Source of the DNA: Nonomuraea sp. NBC_00507
Lineage (GTDB): Bacteria > Actinomycetota > Actinomycetes > Streptosporangiales > Streptosporangiaceae
Assembly (NCBI RefSeq): GCF_036013525.1
Contig: NZ_CP107853.1
Span: forward strand, 6,014,001-6,078,000
Direction of reading: 5' to 3'
DNA length: 64,000 bases
Shown: positions 1-9,005 of the stretch, piece by piece
How the letters are laid out: each line of letters starts with the position of its first letter
Position numbering within the stretch: position 1 is the stretch's first letter
Position numbers and translations under genes: made by a program
The notes under the pieces: model-generated
The model's input: only the letters and a program-made list of their open reading frames with translations
Databases searched by the model: none
Told to the model about the DNA's origin: nothing

Positions 1-1
1 C

Positions 2-994
2 GTGGACCGGCGCATCCCCACCTTCTCGCGCGGCGAGCTGCCGCACTTCGCGGGCATCAACACCTTCCTCAAGGCCCCGTACGTCGAGGACGTGCGCACC
101 TGCGGCGACTACGACGTGGCCGTGCTCGGAGCGCCGTTCGACGGCGGGACCACCTATCGCCCCGGCACCCGGTTCGGGCCGCAGGGCATCCGCCGTATCT
201 CGGCGCTGTACGGGCCGTACAGCTTCGAGCTCGGCGTGGACCTGCGCGAGTCGATCACGATGGCCGACCTCGGCGACATCTTCACGATCCCGGGCAACAT
301 CGAGAAGACCTTCGACCAGATCTCCAAGGCCGTCTCCCACGTGTACGCCAGCGGCGCGTTCCCCGTCGTCCTCGGCGGCGACCACTCGATCGGCTACCCG
401 ACGGTGCGCGGCGTCGCCGAGCACCTGTCCGGAAATCTCGGGATCATTCACTTCGACCGGCACGTCGACACCCAGGAGACCGACCTCGACGAGCGCATGC
501 ACACGACGCCGTGGTTCCACGCCACCGACCTCCCCAACGTGCCCCCGCAGAACCTCGTCCAGATCGGCATCGGCGGCTGGCAGGCCCCCAGGCCCGGCGT
601 GAAGGTCGGCCGCGAGCGCGGCACCACCATCATGACGGTCACCGACTGCGTCGAGATGGGCATCGAGGCCGCCGCCGAGAAGGCGCTGGAGGTGGCCTGG
701 CGCGGGGCCGAGGCCGTGTGGTTGTCGTTCGACGTGGACTGCCTGGACGCGGCGTTCGTGCCGGGCACCGGGTGGCCGGAGCCTGGCGGGTTCCTGCCGC
801 GGGAGGTGCTCAAGTTCATCCAGATCATCGCCGACGCGGCGCCGCTGGCCGGGATCGAGGTGGTCGAGTGCAGCCCGCCGTACGACAACGCCGACATCAC
901 CTCGCTGATCGCCACCCGCGTCATCTGCGACACGCTCGGCTGCCTGGTCCGCTCCGGTCACCTGCCGTCCAAGAAGAAGGAGGCCGCGTCATGA
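2..994 (+). CDS. gdmH: Guanidine hydrolase-like ureohydrolase (arginase/agmatinase superfamily)
   Basis: This is a binuclear-metal ureohydrolase of about 330 residues. Visible metal ligands are His128 in GGDH, the DRHVD motif at 152-156 (usual DAHxD with Arg for Ala), and Asp244/Asp246 in SFDVDCLD. The segments HFDRHVDTQETDLDERMH and VPGTGWPEPGG match what I recall of the Ni-dependent guanidine hydrolase GdmH (Synechocystis Sll1077) rather than agmatinases, so hydrolysis of guanidine to urea and ammonia is likely. The next three genes encode an importer of the type found beside cyanobacterial gdmH. The GTG at position 2 is only the first possible start; the true N-terminus may lie upstream. 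Agmatinase or guanidinobutyrase is the alternative. Confidence 0.8.
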   Translation: MDRRIPTFSRGELPHFAGINTFLKAPYVEDVRTCGDYDVAVLGAPFDGGTTYRPGTRFGPQGIRRISALYGPYSFELGVDLRESITMADLGDIFTIPGNIEKTFDQISKAVSHVYASGAFPVVLGGDHSIGYPTVRGVAEHLSGNLGIIHFDRHVDTQETDLDERMHTTPWFHATDLPNVPPQNLVQIGIGGWQAPRPGVKVGRERGTTIMTVTDCVEMGIEAAAEKALEVAWRGAEAVWLSFDVDCLDAAFVPGTGWPEPGGFLPREVLKFIQIIADAAPLAGIEVVECSPPYDNADITSLIATRVICDTLGCLVRSGHLPSKKKEAAS

Positions 995-1980
995 TCCGCA
1001 TGATCCGCCGGCTCCTGACCGCCGCACTGCTCGTCGTCTGCGCCGCCTGCGGCGGCGGCCAGCCGGCCGCGCCCACGGGCTCTGCCGGCAAGGCCGTCAC
1101 CCTGGGTTTCTCCGCCTGGCCCGGCTGGTTTCCGTGGCAGGTCGCCCAGGAGAAGGGGCTGTTCGCCAAGAACGGCGTCACCGTCGAGCTGAAGTACTTC
1201 GACAGCTACACCGACAGTCTCACCGCCCTCGCCACCGGGAACATCGACGCCAACAGCCAGACGCTCAACGACACGCTCGCCTCCGTCTCCGGCGGCGCCA
1301 AGCAGACGGTCGTGCTGGTGAACGACAACTCCACCGGCAACGATCAGATCATCGCCAAGCCGGGCATCACGTCGGTGGCGCAGCTCAAGGGCAGGACGGT
1401 CGCCGCCGAGCAAGGGACCGTGGACCATTACCTGCTGCTGCTCGCCCTGCGCAAGGCCGGGCTCAAGCAGAGTGACATCACGTTCAAGCCGCTGCCCACG
1501 GATGCGGCGGCGGCCGCGTTCAAGGCGGGGCAGGTGGACGCGGTCGGGGTGTTCGCGCCCTTCACGACGACCGCGCTGGAGCTGCCCGGCGCCACCGCCA
1601 TCGCCACGTCCAAGGACTTTCCCGGGGCCATTCCGGACCATCTGGTGGTGTCGCGTTCTCTTGCCGCCGACCGGCCCGAGGTCGTGCAGGGGCTGGTGAA
1701 GACCTGGTTCGACACGCTGACCTGGATCGAGTCGAACAAGGCGGAGGCTCGTACGATCATGGCCAAGCGGGCGGGGGTGAGCGAGCAGGCCTACGCCGAG
1801 TACGACGCCGGGACCACGATCTTCTCGCTGGCCGACAATCTGGAGGCGTTCAGCTCAGGGAGCCTGGATAAACAGGCCAAGGAGATCGGCGCCTTCCTGA
1901 CCGAGTCGGGCCTCGCTGACACGGCGCCGCCGCTGGACGGCCTGCTGGATGCGCGCTTCGTCCAGGGGGTGTCGTCATGA
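991..1980 (+). CDS. ABC transporter substrate-binding lipoprotein (NMT1/TauA/NrtA type)
   Basis: The ATG overlaps the preceding TGA by 4 nt, so translation is probably coupled. The protein has about 329 residues. It has a basic N-terminus, a hydrophobic segment and a lipobox ending at Cys20, so it should be anchored outside the membrane. The mature part reads as a periplasmic-binding-like fold of the nitrate/taurine/thiamine-precursor family, with a GFSAWPGWFPWQ opening, LKGRTVAAEQGTVDHYLL in the hinge region and a C-terminal helical part. Position directly after the guanidine-hydrolase-like gene suggests guanidine or a related cation as ligand. That is inference from context only. Confidence 0.85.
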   Translation: MIRMIRRLLTAALLVVCAACGGGQPAAPTGSAGKAVTLGFSAWPGWFPWQVAQEKGLFAKNGVTVELKYFDSYTDSLTALATGNIDANSQTLNDTLASVSGGAKQTVVLVNDNSTGNDQIIAKPGITSVAQLKGRTVAAEQGTVDHYLLLLALRKAGLKQSDITFKPLPTDAAAAAFKAGQVDAVGVFAPFTTTALELPGATAIATSKDFPGAIPDHLVVSRSLAADRPEVVQGLVKTWFDTLTWIESNKAEARTIMAKRAGVSEQAYAEYDAGTTIFSLADNLEAFSSGSLDKQAKEIGAFLTESGLADTAPPLDGLLDARFVQGVSS

Positions 1981-2978
1981 GCGGTCCGCCGGTCCGTGCG
2001 GCATCCGCCCAGGGTGCCGGATCGACCCCCGCGCCGTTGGGCGCACGGCCTTCGAGGGAGCCGGCCGCGGCGCCGGGTGCCGGGCATGCGAGCGAGCGGC
2101 GGTCAGGAGACCGCGCCGATTGGCCGCCGCTCCCGAAACGCTCCACCCGTGGCCTGCGCCGCACGGGCGCCTCACCGCTCGCCCGCCTGCTGCACCGGCG
2201 ATCGGCGGATGGCGGCATGCGGGTGTTGCCTGGGCGGGCGCGGTGGGGGCTGAGGGCCGTGGCGGTGCTCGTGCCGCTGGCTCTCTGGTGGGCTGTCAGC
2301 TCCATGGGCGTCGTCGACCCGACCTTTCTGCCCTCGCCCGCCGCCGTGGCCCAGGCGTTCGCCGAGATGGCGGCCAGCGGACAGCTGTGGTCGGACACCG
2401 CCGCCAGCCTGGGCAGGGTGAGTGCCGGCTTCGGGCTCGCGGTGGCGATCTCGGTGCCGCTGGGCATGGCCATGGGCACCTCCCAGGTCGCGCTGGCGCT
2501 GCTGGAGCCGGTGATCGGGTTGCTGAGATACCTGCCGGCTTCCGCGTTCATCCCGCTCCTGATCATCTGGCTCGGCCTGGGTGAGCCGTCCAAGATCGCG
2601 ATCCTGGTCATCGGGGTGGTGTTCTTCAACACGCTCATGACGGCCGACGCGGTCCGGGCCGTGCCGGCCGAGCTGCGCAGGGCCGCCGCCACGCTCGGCG
2701 CGACCGGCGGCGAGGTGCTGCGCAAGGTCGTCTGGCCGTACGCGCTGCCCGGCATGATCGACGCGATGCGCGTCAACGCGGCGGCCGCGTGGAACTTCGT
2801 GGTCGTCGCCGAGCTGATCGCCGCCGAGTCCGGGCTCGGCTACCGGATCGTCCGCGCCCAGCGCTTCCTCCAGACCGACCGCATCTTCGCGGTGCTTGTC
2901 GTGATCGGCGTCATCGGCCTGGCCATCGACGTCGGGTTGAGGCTGGCCAGAGCCAGGATCGGGAGGTGGGTGGGGTGA
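1977..2978 (+). CDS. ABC transporter permease (SsuC/TauC family)
   Basis: Inner-membrane component of the importer, with about six hydrophobic segments and the cytoplasmic EAA-type loop around AAATLGATGGEVLRKVVWP. The annotated ATG overlaps the upstream stop, but the first 80 residues are polar, Pro/Arg/Ala-rich and unlike the family. The family usually has 250-270 residues. An internal ATG at 2217 would give a 253-residue protein of normal size. Either the N-terminal extension is real and disordered, or translation starts at 2217. The 3' end overlaps the ATPase gene by 4 nt. Confidence 0.85.
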   Translation: MSGPPVRAASAQGAGSTPAPLGARPSREPAAAPGAGHASERRSGDRADWPPLPKRSTRGLRRTGASPLARLLHRRSADGGMRVLPGRARWGLRAVAVLVPLALWWAVSSMGVVDPTFLPSPAAVAQAFAEMAASGQLWSDTAASLGRVSAGFGLAVAISVPLGMAMGTSQVALALLEPVIGLLRYLPASAFIPLLIIWLGLGEPSKIAILVIGVVFFNTLMTADAVRAVPAELRRAAATLGATGGEVLRKVVWPYALPGMIDAMRVNAAAAWNFVVVAELIAAESGLGYRIVRAQRFLQTDRIFAVLVVIGVIGLAIDVGLRLARARIGRWVG

Positions 2979-3730
2979 CGCTCGTGCTGTGCGACGTCGT
3001 CAAGGAGTACGCCGGCTGCCGCGTCCTCGACGGCATCGGCCTGGAGGTGCGGCGCGGCGACTTCCTGTGCATCGTGGGCGCCAGCGGTTCGGGCAAGTCC
3101 ACGCTGCTCAGCATGATCGCCGGCCTGGAGCCGGTCACCGGCGGCACGATGGAGCTCGACGGCGTCCCCGTGAGCGGTCCGGGCCCCGAGCGCGGGCTGG
3201 TGTTCCAGTCGGGGGCGCTGTTCCCGTTCCTCACAGTGGCCGAGAACGTCGCCTTCGGCCTGCGGTTGCTGCCCCTGCCCGCCGCCGAGCGCGAGCGGCG
3301 CGTCCAGTGGTACCTGTCGGAGGTCGGGCTGACGGCCCTCGCGCACGCGTTGCCCAGGCAACTGTCGGGCGGCCAGCGGCAGCGCGTGGCGATCGCCCGT
3401 GCGCTGGCCTGCGAGCCGTCCATCCTGCTGCTCGACGAGCCGTTCGGCGCCCTCGACGTGCAGACGAAGGAGGACATGCAGGTTTTCCTGCACCAGGTGT
3501 GGCGGGACACCGGCGCGACCGTCCTCATGGTCACCCACGACGTCGAGGAGGCCGTGCTGCTGGGGAGGCGCGTGATCGTGCTCACCTCCGACCCGGGGCG
3601 GGTGGCGGCCGAGTTGCCCGTACCGCTGCCGGACCGCCGGGAGATCGGCCTCAAGCGGACGCCGGACTTCCTCGACCTCCGCGCGACGGTCGAGGACCTC
3701 ATCAGAGGACGAGTGCCAGTGCGAGATTAG
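2975..3730 (+). CDS. ABC transporter ATP-binding protein (SsuB/TauB family)
   Basis: Cytoplasmic ATPase of the importer. The GTG start sits inside GTGA with the permease stop and gives 251 residues, normal for the family. Motifs in order are Walker A GASGSGKS, Q-loop region GLVFQSGALFPF, signature LSGGQRQR, Walker B LLLDEP followed by FGALD, and H-loop VTHDVEEA. The C-terminus is the short SsuB-like tail. This is the last gene of the ureohydrolase-importer operon, which ends about 57 bp before the next gene. No clear intrinsic terminator was seen. Confidence 0.9.
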   Translation: MTLVLCDVVKEYAGCRVLDGIGLEVRRGDFLCIVGASGSGKSTLLSMIAGLEPVTGGTMELDGVPVSGPGPERGLVFQSGALFPFLTVAENVAFGLRLLPLPAAERERRVQWYLSEVGLTALAHALPRQLSGGQRQRVAIARALACEPSILLLDEPFGALDVQTKEDMQVFLHQVWRDTGATVLMVTHDVEEAVLLGRRVIVLTSDPGRVAAELPVPLPDRREIGLKRTPDFLDLRATVEDLIRGRVPVRD

Positions 3731-3751
3731 TTCCTTTGCCGTAATTCGGTA

Positions 3752-3781
3752 TTGACGCGAAACACGGCGGCTTTCTAGGTT
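3752..3781 (+). promoter_or_regulatory. Leaderless promoter of the 3788 gene
   Basis: A -35-like TTGACG (3752-3757) and a -10 TAGGTT (3776-3781) are separated by 18 bp. The ATG begins 7 nt after the -10, exactly where transcription should start, and no Shine-Dalgarno sequence is present. The mRNA is therefore probably leaderless. Confidence 0.6.
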
Positions 3782-3787
3782 TCGGTC

Positions 3788-5794
3788 ATGACCCTAATAA
3801 AACGCTTACTGGCGTACGGCATGGTGACCGCCCTCGCCGTGCTCGGCGCCGCCGACCCGGCGGCCGCGTCGGCGCCCCGCGTGGAGGATCTCGGCGTCCC
3901 CCTGGAGGACGTGCTGCTGATCGGCGGCGTGGTGGCTCCGGGACCCGGCGGCCGGACCGTGCTGTGGGGCGCCTCCTCGGGCGCCCCCGCCCACCTCAAC
4001 GCCGTCGATCCCGCCACCGGCGCCGAGGTGGCCAGGCACGACCTGCCGGGCGCCGCCGGCTCCTGGGCCGTGGACGCCGCTCCGGACGGCGGCGTCTACA
4101 TCGGCACGTACGGCGACGGCCGCCTCTACCGCTGGACGGACCAGGGCGGCGTCCAGGACCTCGGCAGGCCCCTGCCCTCGGAGAACTTCATCTGGTCTGT
4201 CGCCGCGGGCGAGGGCGCCACCGTCTACGGCGGCACCTCGCCGGGCGGCCGCCTGTTCGGCTACGACCCCGCGACCGGCGTACGCGACTACGGCCGGCTC
4301 TCACCCACCCACGCCTACGTCCGCAGCGTCTCCTACGCCGGCGGGAAGATCTACGCGGGCACCGAGGCCCCCGCAGCCGTCTTCGAGATCGACGCCGCCT
4401 CGGGCGCGACCCGGCAGCTCCCTATGCCCGACGGCCTGGACCCGGCGGGCAAGTGGGCCTACGACGTCAACGTCGCGGCGGGCTTCCTCTATGTCCGCTT
4501 CGGCGGCGCGAGCCCCGGACCGCTGCACGTCTGGGACATCGCCGCCGGCCGGTGGAGCGACACGCTCGACGCCGCGCACGGCCTGGACGTCTCGCCCCCG
4601 GACGACCAGGGTGCGGTCTACCTGGTCAAGGGTGGTGAGCTGGTCCGTTACGACCCCCGGACCAAGGCCACGACGGGGACCGGGGTGCCCATCACCGGCC
4701 GGGTGGCCAACACGCGCGGCATCGGCTGGGCCGAGCTGGGCCTGCCGGACTATCCGGGCAAGAGCGTCGTCGGCCTGCTCTGGCGCGGGCTGATGTTCCG
4801 CTACAACCCGCAGACCGGCGCGAAGTCGTTCGTGCAGACGGGTGTCAAGGGCGAGCCCATCGACGTGACCGCGCTGGCGGAGGGCCCCGACGGCCGCATG
4901 TACACCGGCGGCTTCCTCAACGGCGGCTTCGCCGCCCTGGACCCGGTGACGGGCAAGAGGGAGGAGTTCCACACGTTCTCGCAGAGCGAGGACATGACGG
5001 CCCACGACGGCAAGCTCTACATCGGCGCCTATCCCGAGGCCAGGGTGTACGCCTACGACCCGGCGCTGCCGTGGAACAGCACCGAGTACTCGCCGAGCCC
5101 CGAGCCCGGCCCGGCGGCGAACCCGGCCCGGCTGTTCGACCTCGCCGCGGACCAGCAGATCAGGCCTCGGGCACTGGCGTCGGCGGGCCGCTACCTCGCC
5201 GCGGGCACCATGCCCGACCTCGGCCACCTCGGCGGTGTGCTGGCCATCTGGGATCCGCGGACCGGGACGCTCAAGCACGCCCAGCGCAACGTGGTCAAGG
5301 ACCAGAGCATCGTCTCGCTCGCCTACCGCGACGGCGTGCTCTACGGCGGCACCTCCATTTACAGCGGCCAGTCGGCCACACCGCCGACCCAGCCGGAGGC
5401 CAAGCTGTTCGCGTGGTCGGTGAAGGAGAACCGGCTGCTGTGGGAGATCGTCCCCGCCCCGGGCAAGCCCGCCGTCCCGGCGCTGACGTTCGACGACCGG
5501 GGGCGGTTGTGGGGGATCGCCGGCGGTGAGGTGTTCGCGGTCAGCACGGCCGCCCGCAAGGTGGTCGAACGCGTCACGCTGTCGACTAGCAAGAGCTCGA
5601 GCGGGCAGATCGCCTTCAACCGGCGCGATCGCGTCCTGTACGGCGCGCACGCCGGCCAGAGCGTCTTCTCGCTCGACCCGCGGACCGGGCGGCACGCCGT
5701 GCTGCGGCAGGGACCTGTGCACCAGCTCGCGGTGCACAGGTCCGGGGACGTCTACTTCGCCGAGGGGTCGCGCCTGTTCCGGCTGACCCGTTAG
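3788..5794 (+). CDS. Secreted beta-propeller protein, function unknown
   Basis: A 668-residue protein with an N-terminal Sec signal peptide (about 1-29, cleavage near AAASA). The rest consists of beta-propeller-like blades with recurrent elements such as DPATGA, VYGGTSPGGRLFGYDPATG and MYTGGFLNGGFAALDPVTG. No catalytic motif or Cys-pair pattern is obvious. The blade pattern resembles PQQ-like, SMP-30 or virginiamycin-B-lyase-like propellers, and I cannot choose among them. Its convergent neighbour (5791-7749) is a clear paralogue: both share an NFIWSVAA/SFIWTVAA segment and the GGTSP(T/G)G element. It may bind or process an extracellular polymer, which is inference only. Confidence 0.75.
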   Translation: MTLIKRLLAYGMVTALAVLGAADPAAASAPRVEDLGVPLEDVLLIGGVVAPGPGGRTVLWGASSGAPAHLNAVDPATGAEVARHDLPGAAGSWAVDAAPDGGVYIGTYGDGRLYRWTDQGGVQDLGRPLPSENFIWSVAAGEGATVYGGTSPGGRLFGYDPATGVRDYGRLSPTHAYVRSVSYAGGKIYAGTEAPAAVFEIDAASGATRQLPMPDGLDPAGKWAYDVNVAAGFLYVRFGGASPGPLHVWDIAAGRWSDTLDAAHGLDVSPPDDQGAVYLVKGGELVRYDPRTKATTGTGVPITGRVANTRGIGWAELGLPDYPGKSVVGLLWRGLMFRYNPQTGAKSFVQTGVKGEPIDVTALAEGPDGRMYTGGFLNGGFAALDPVTGKREEFHTFSQSEDMTAHDGKLYIGAYPEARVYAYDPALPWNSTEYSPSPEPGPAANPARLFDLAADQQIRPRALASAGRYLAAGTMPDLGHLGGVLAIWDPRTGTLKHAQRNVVKDQSIVSLAYRDGVLYGGTSIYSGQSATPPTQPEAKLFAWSVKENRLLWEIVPAPGKPAVPALTFDDRGRLWGIAGGEVFAVSTAARKVVERVTLSTSKSSSGQIAFNRRDRVLYGAHAGQSVFSLDPRTGRHAVLRQGPVHQLAVHRSGDVYFAEGSRLFRLTR

Positions 5795-7749
5795 CAAATG
5801 CGGTAGGTGTAGAAGTTCTCGTTGCGTGACAGGTAGAGGTGGCCGTCAGGACCGAGGGTGAGGTTGGTGATCGGGCGGGCGATGCGCGCGAACGCCATCG
5901 TCCCTGGATCGAACCGGTACACCTTGCCCTGCACCTTGCCCCACAGGAACCCCTTGTGGAAGAAGAGGTGGGTGTCCAGCCAGACCTGTGTGGCGCCGGC
6001 CCAGTTGTAGGTCTGGTGCTGGACGGACCTGACGGTCCGCCCGGTGGCCGGGTCCAGCTCGAACAGAGTGTCCGGGGTCAGCCCCCACAGCCGCCCCGCG
6101 TCGTCGAAGACGATCGAGCCGAGCGCCAGGTCGCCGGCGACGGGGGTGGACTGCCACTTGAGCGAGTCCGTGGCGATGTCGTACGCGAACGCCACGGCCT
6201 CGCCCGCCGGCGTGCTGGTGCCGCCGAAGGCCGACGTAGCGCCGTAGATGATCCCGTCGCGGTACGCCAGCCCGATGATGCTGTGGCCGGGGATGATGTT
6301 CCGCCTGATGACCGAGCGGCCGGTGGCGGGGTCGAGCAGGCCGAGCGCGCCGCCGTGGGTGCCGGCCTTGGGCACCGTGCCGAACGCCAGCCAGTCGCCC
6401 GCGGAGATCATCGCGAAGGGCCGGTCCTGCTCCTGGCCGCCGAGGTCGAGCAGGAGCCGGGGCGCGGTTCCGTCGAACTCGTAGATCCGCGCTCCGGGGT
6501 AGACGCCGAGGTAGAGCTTGCCCTTGTGGGTGACGATGCCCTCGCTCTGACCGACTTTTGTCCAGTTCGTTGCCTCGCCGGTGGCGGGGTCGTAGGCGGC
6601 CAGGCCGCCGCTGAAGAAGCCGCCCGCGTAGACGCGGCCGTCGGGGCCCGCGCCGAGTGAGCGCATGCTGACGGGCTGGGCGGTCAGCGTGCCGTCGAGC
6701 AGCCGGCCCTGCCCCGTCTTGCGGTCGAAGTGCCAGATGCGGCCGGTGGAGCTGGTGCCGACGAGCACGTTCCCGAGCCAGCCGAGCGTGCGTGCGGCGC
6801 CGTCGCCGTACTCGGTGAAGCCCAGCTTGATGATCTTCTCGGTCTCGAGGTCGTATTTCACCAGCTCGTCGTTCTGGAACAGGTAGAGGTCGTGGCCGCG
6901 CCTGGCGCCGCCGACCGTGAGGCTGTCGACGTCCTCCACGACGTCCTTCCACTTGCGCGAGCCCAGGTCGTACACGCCCATGGGGTTGGCGCCCGTCGAG
7001 GTGGAGAAACGGACGAGCAGGTAGCGTCCGGCCACGTCCACGTCGTACGCGTAGCCGCTGCCCTCGATGGGCGGGTCGATCATCCGCTCGACCGTGCCGC
7101 CGGGGGCGAGCACCGCGACCTTCATGCTGCCCGCGCCGACGCCCGCGTATACGGTGCCGTCCTTGCCCACGGCCAGGTCCCTGACGAGCTGGTCACCCGG
7201 GACGGGGCTGCCCAGGTCGGTGTAGCCGCCGGTCGCGGTGTCGTAGCGGAAGAGCTTGCCCGTGGGTGACGTGCCGCCGTAGACGGCCGAGCCGTCGGGG
7301 CTGGCCGCGACGGTCCAGATGAAACTCTCGGTCGCGATGGGGATGCCGAGCTCGCTGACCTGGTCGGTGGACGGGGTGTAGCGGAAGAGGCGGCCGCCCA
7401 TGGCGCCAGTCGTGCCGTTGTAGCTGCCCACGTACACCGAGTGGTCCGGGGTGACGGTGACGGCCCAGGAGCCGAGGGCGACCGGGAGCGGCCGCTCGCC
7501 GATCAGGCGGCCGTCGCGGGCGTCCCTGATCCCGAGCTGCGCCGGCCCGGAGGCGCTGGAGGTGACGGAGTAGACGCGTGGTCCCTCCGGGTGGTGGGCG
7601 TCCAACGCGGTGCCGGCGGTGGTGGTCTCCGTCAGAAGCGTGCCGAGGTTCTGGAAACCGCATCCGGAGGGAGGAGTCGGCGTAGATTCGGCCTGGGCCG
7701 GAGATGAGAGGGATAAGGCTGTGAGTAGTACTACAGCGAGGATGCGCAC
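5791..7749 (-). CDS. Secreted beta-propeller protein, paralogue of the convergent neighbour
   Basis: A 652-residue exported protein with a signal peptide at about 1-20 and a single Cys30 early in the mature part. Blades follow, built like those of the 3788 gene: SWAVTVTPDHSVYVGSYNG, AVYGGTSPTGKLFRYD, RVYAGGFFSGGLAAYDPATG. It starts with GTG behind a GGAGG ribosome-binding site, unlike the leaderless sister gene. The two genes overlap tail to tail by 4 nt. The pair looks like an inverted duplication that has since diverged substantially. Its molecular role is unknown. Confidence 0.75.
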   Translation of the reverse strand: MRILAVVLLTALSLSSPAQAESTPTPPSGCGFQNLGTLLTETTTAGTALDAHHPEGPRVYSVTSSASGPAQLGIRDARDGRLIGERPLPVALGSWAVTVTPDHSVYVGSYNGTTGAMGGRLFRYTPSTDQVSELGIPIATESFIWTVAASPDGSAVYGGTSPTGKLFRYDTATGGYTDLGSPVPGDQLVRDLAVGKDGTVYAGVGAGSMKVAVLAPGGTVERMIDPPIEGSGYAYDVDVAGRYLLVRFSTSTGANPMGVYDLGSRKWKDVVEDVDSLTVGGARRGHDLYLFQNDELVKYDLETEKIIKLGFTEYGDGAARTLGWLGNVLVGTSSTGRIWHFDRKTGQGRLLDGTLTAQPVSMRSLGAGPDGRVYAGGFFSGGLAAYDPATGEATNWTKVGQSEGIVTHKGKLYLGVYPGARIYEFDGTAPRLLLDLGGQEQDRPFAMISAGDWLAFGTVPKAGTHGGALGLLDPATGRSVIRRNIIPGHSIIGLAYRDGIIYGATSAFGGTSTPAGEAVAFAYDIATDSLKWQSTPVAGDLALGSIVFDDAGRLWGLTPDTLFELDPATGRTVRSVQHQTYNWAGATQVWLDTHLFFHKGFLWGKVQGKVYRFDPGTMAFARIARPITNLTLGPDGHLYLSRNENFYTYRIC

Positions 7750-7761
7750 GGATGGCCTCCA

Positions 7762-7780
7762 CTAGTCGATAACGGACTAG
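7762..7780. repeat. Inverted repeat CTAGTC-N7-GACTAG in a divergent promoter region
   Basis: Perfect 6-bp arms with a 7-bp spacer lie between the start of the propeller gene (7749, minus) and the phosphatase gene (7820, plus). It is immediately upstream of the minus-strand ribosome-binding site and upstream of a TAATTT -10 candidate (7785-7790) for the plus strand. It could be a regulator site serving one or both genes. Confidence 0.4.
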
Positions 7781-7819
7781 ACCGTAATTTGCCGAGCGGG
7801 TTCGTGGCAAGATGGCGGG

Positions 7820-8488
7820 ATGGGGCCGGGACTGATCATGGCGGTGCGACACGGGCAGAGCCAGGCCAACCTCGCCTATCAGGAGGCCGGCGATCGGCCG
7901 CTGTTCTACGAGCCGGGCGACCATGAGGTCACGCTGACCGAGCTGGGCAGGGCGCAGGCCGCCGCGCTGGGGCGGTTACTGGCGGCCATGCCCGCCGCCG
8001 AGGCCCCCGAGCTGGTGTGGTGCTCCCCCTACTTGCGGGCGCTCGACACGTGGAAGATCGCGCAGCACGCGTGGGGCGTGGACCTGCTGCCTGTCACCGT
8101 GGACGAGCGGCTCAGGGACCAGGAGGCGGGGGCGTTCGCGCACTACAACCTGGCCGCGATCAGGGAGCGGTTCCCCGAGGAGCTGGCGCGGTGGGAGGCG
8201 GAGGGCGCCTACGCCTTCCGCCCGCCCGGCGGCGAGTCCCTGGCGGACGTCGTCGTCCGGCTGAGGGACTTCCTGAAGGACCTGGACGGGCGGCGGGTCC
8301 TGATCGTCGCCCACGACTCCGTGGTGCTGGGGTTGCGCCACGTCATCGCGGACCGCCCGGACGCCGACCTGGCGGAGGTCCTGGAGTTCGCGCCGGTGCT
8401 GAACGCGTCCGTGTCCGTCTGGCGGAGCGGCGCCGGCCGGTTCGAGCTCGTCCGGTTCAACGACGTCGCCCACCTCACGTCCGGATGA
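7820..8488 (+). CDS. Histidine phosphatase family protein
   Basis: A 222-residue member of the phosphoglycerate-mutase-like histidine phosphatases. The phosphorylated His is in RHGQSQAN near the N-terminus, the acid/base Glu is in RLRDQEAGAF, and the second catalytic His is in VAHDSV. A phosphatase role on a small phosphorylated substrate is expected; the substrate cannot be read from the sequence. The start is 30 nt after a TAATTT -10 candidate. The 3' end overlaps the convergent P-loop gene by 14 nt. Confidence 0.85.
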   Translation: MGPGLIMAVRHGQSQANLAYQEAGDRPLFYEPGDHEVTLTELGRAQAAALGRLLAAMPAAEAPELVWCSPYLRALDTWKIAQHAWGVDLLPVTVDERLRDQEAGAFAHYNLAAIRERFPEELARWEAEGAYAFRPPGGESLADVVVRLRDFLKDLDGRRVLIVAHDSVVLGLRHVIADRPDADLAEVLEFAPVLNASVSVWRSGAGRFELVRFNDVAHLTSG

Positions 8489-9005
8489 CGAGATCGGCAC
8501 GCTCGCGGGTGCGGTCCGCCGCGAACCACGCCTTCTCCGCCGCGAACCACTCCTGCCACTGCGGCTCCAGCTCGAGCCCGTCCCGCTCCAGCACGCGGGC
8601 GAAGCGCACCGGCTCGGCGGCCTCCACCCAGATGGTGAACGCCAGCAGATGAGCCGCCGAGGCGCGGGCCGTGCCGACGCCCTCGATGACGAGGACCGGT
8701 GCCAAGGGGACGGTCACCTGCTCGGCGTATTCTCCGCGTACCCAGTCGTACCTGCGGAAACCGCCAGGCCGCCCGCTCTGGAGCGGGCGCAGCACCTGCT
8801 CCTCCAAAGCGTGGAACCAGCGGCCCGGCCCCTCCTCCCACGGCACCGGAAAGTCGTCGCTGTGGATCACCTGGCACCCGAGTGCCGTCCCGAGCCGTTT
8901 CGCGAACGTGGTCTTTCCCGCCCCGGCGGGCCCGTCCACGGCCACCAGGCGGACCGGACCGCAGGAGGGCCGCAGGCTCCTGATGCGGTCGGCCAGCGAA
9001 TTCAC
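8475..9005 (-). CDS. Uridine kinase-like P-loop NTPase
   Basis: A 176-residue protein with Walker A GPAGAGKT near residue 25, an HSDDF motif where uridine kinases carry the catalytic Asp, an RRYDW segment and a VIEGVGT strand. This is the pattern of the uridine kinase/phosphoribulokinase superfamily in its short actinobacterial form. Phosphorylation of a nucleoside or other small alcohol is expected; the substrate is not certain. The GTG start lies 6 nt after TAACCT (9017-9012), so the transcript is probably leaderless. Confidence 0.75.
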   Translation of the reverse strand: MNSLADRIRSLRPSCGPVRLVAVDGPAGAGKTTFAKRLGTALGCQVIHSDDFPVPWEEGPGRWFHALEEQVLRPLQSGRPGGFRRYDWVRGEYAEQVTVPLAPVLVIEGVGTARASAAHLLAFTIWVEAAEPVRFARVLERDGLELEPQWQEWFAAEKAWFAADRTRERADLVIRT

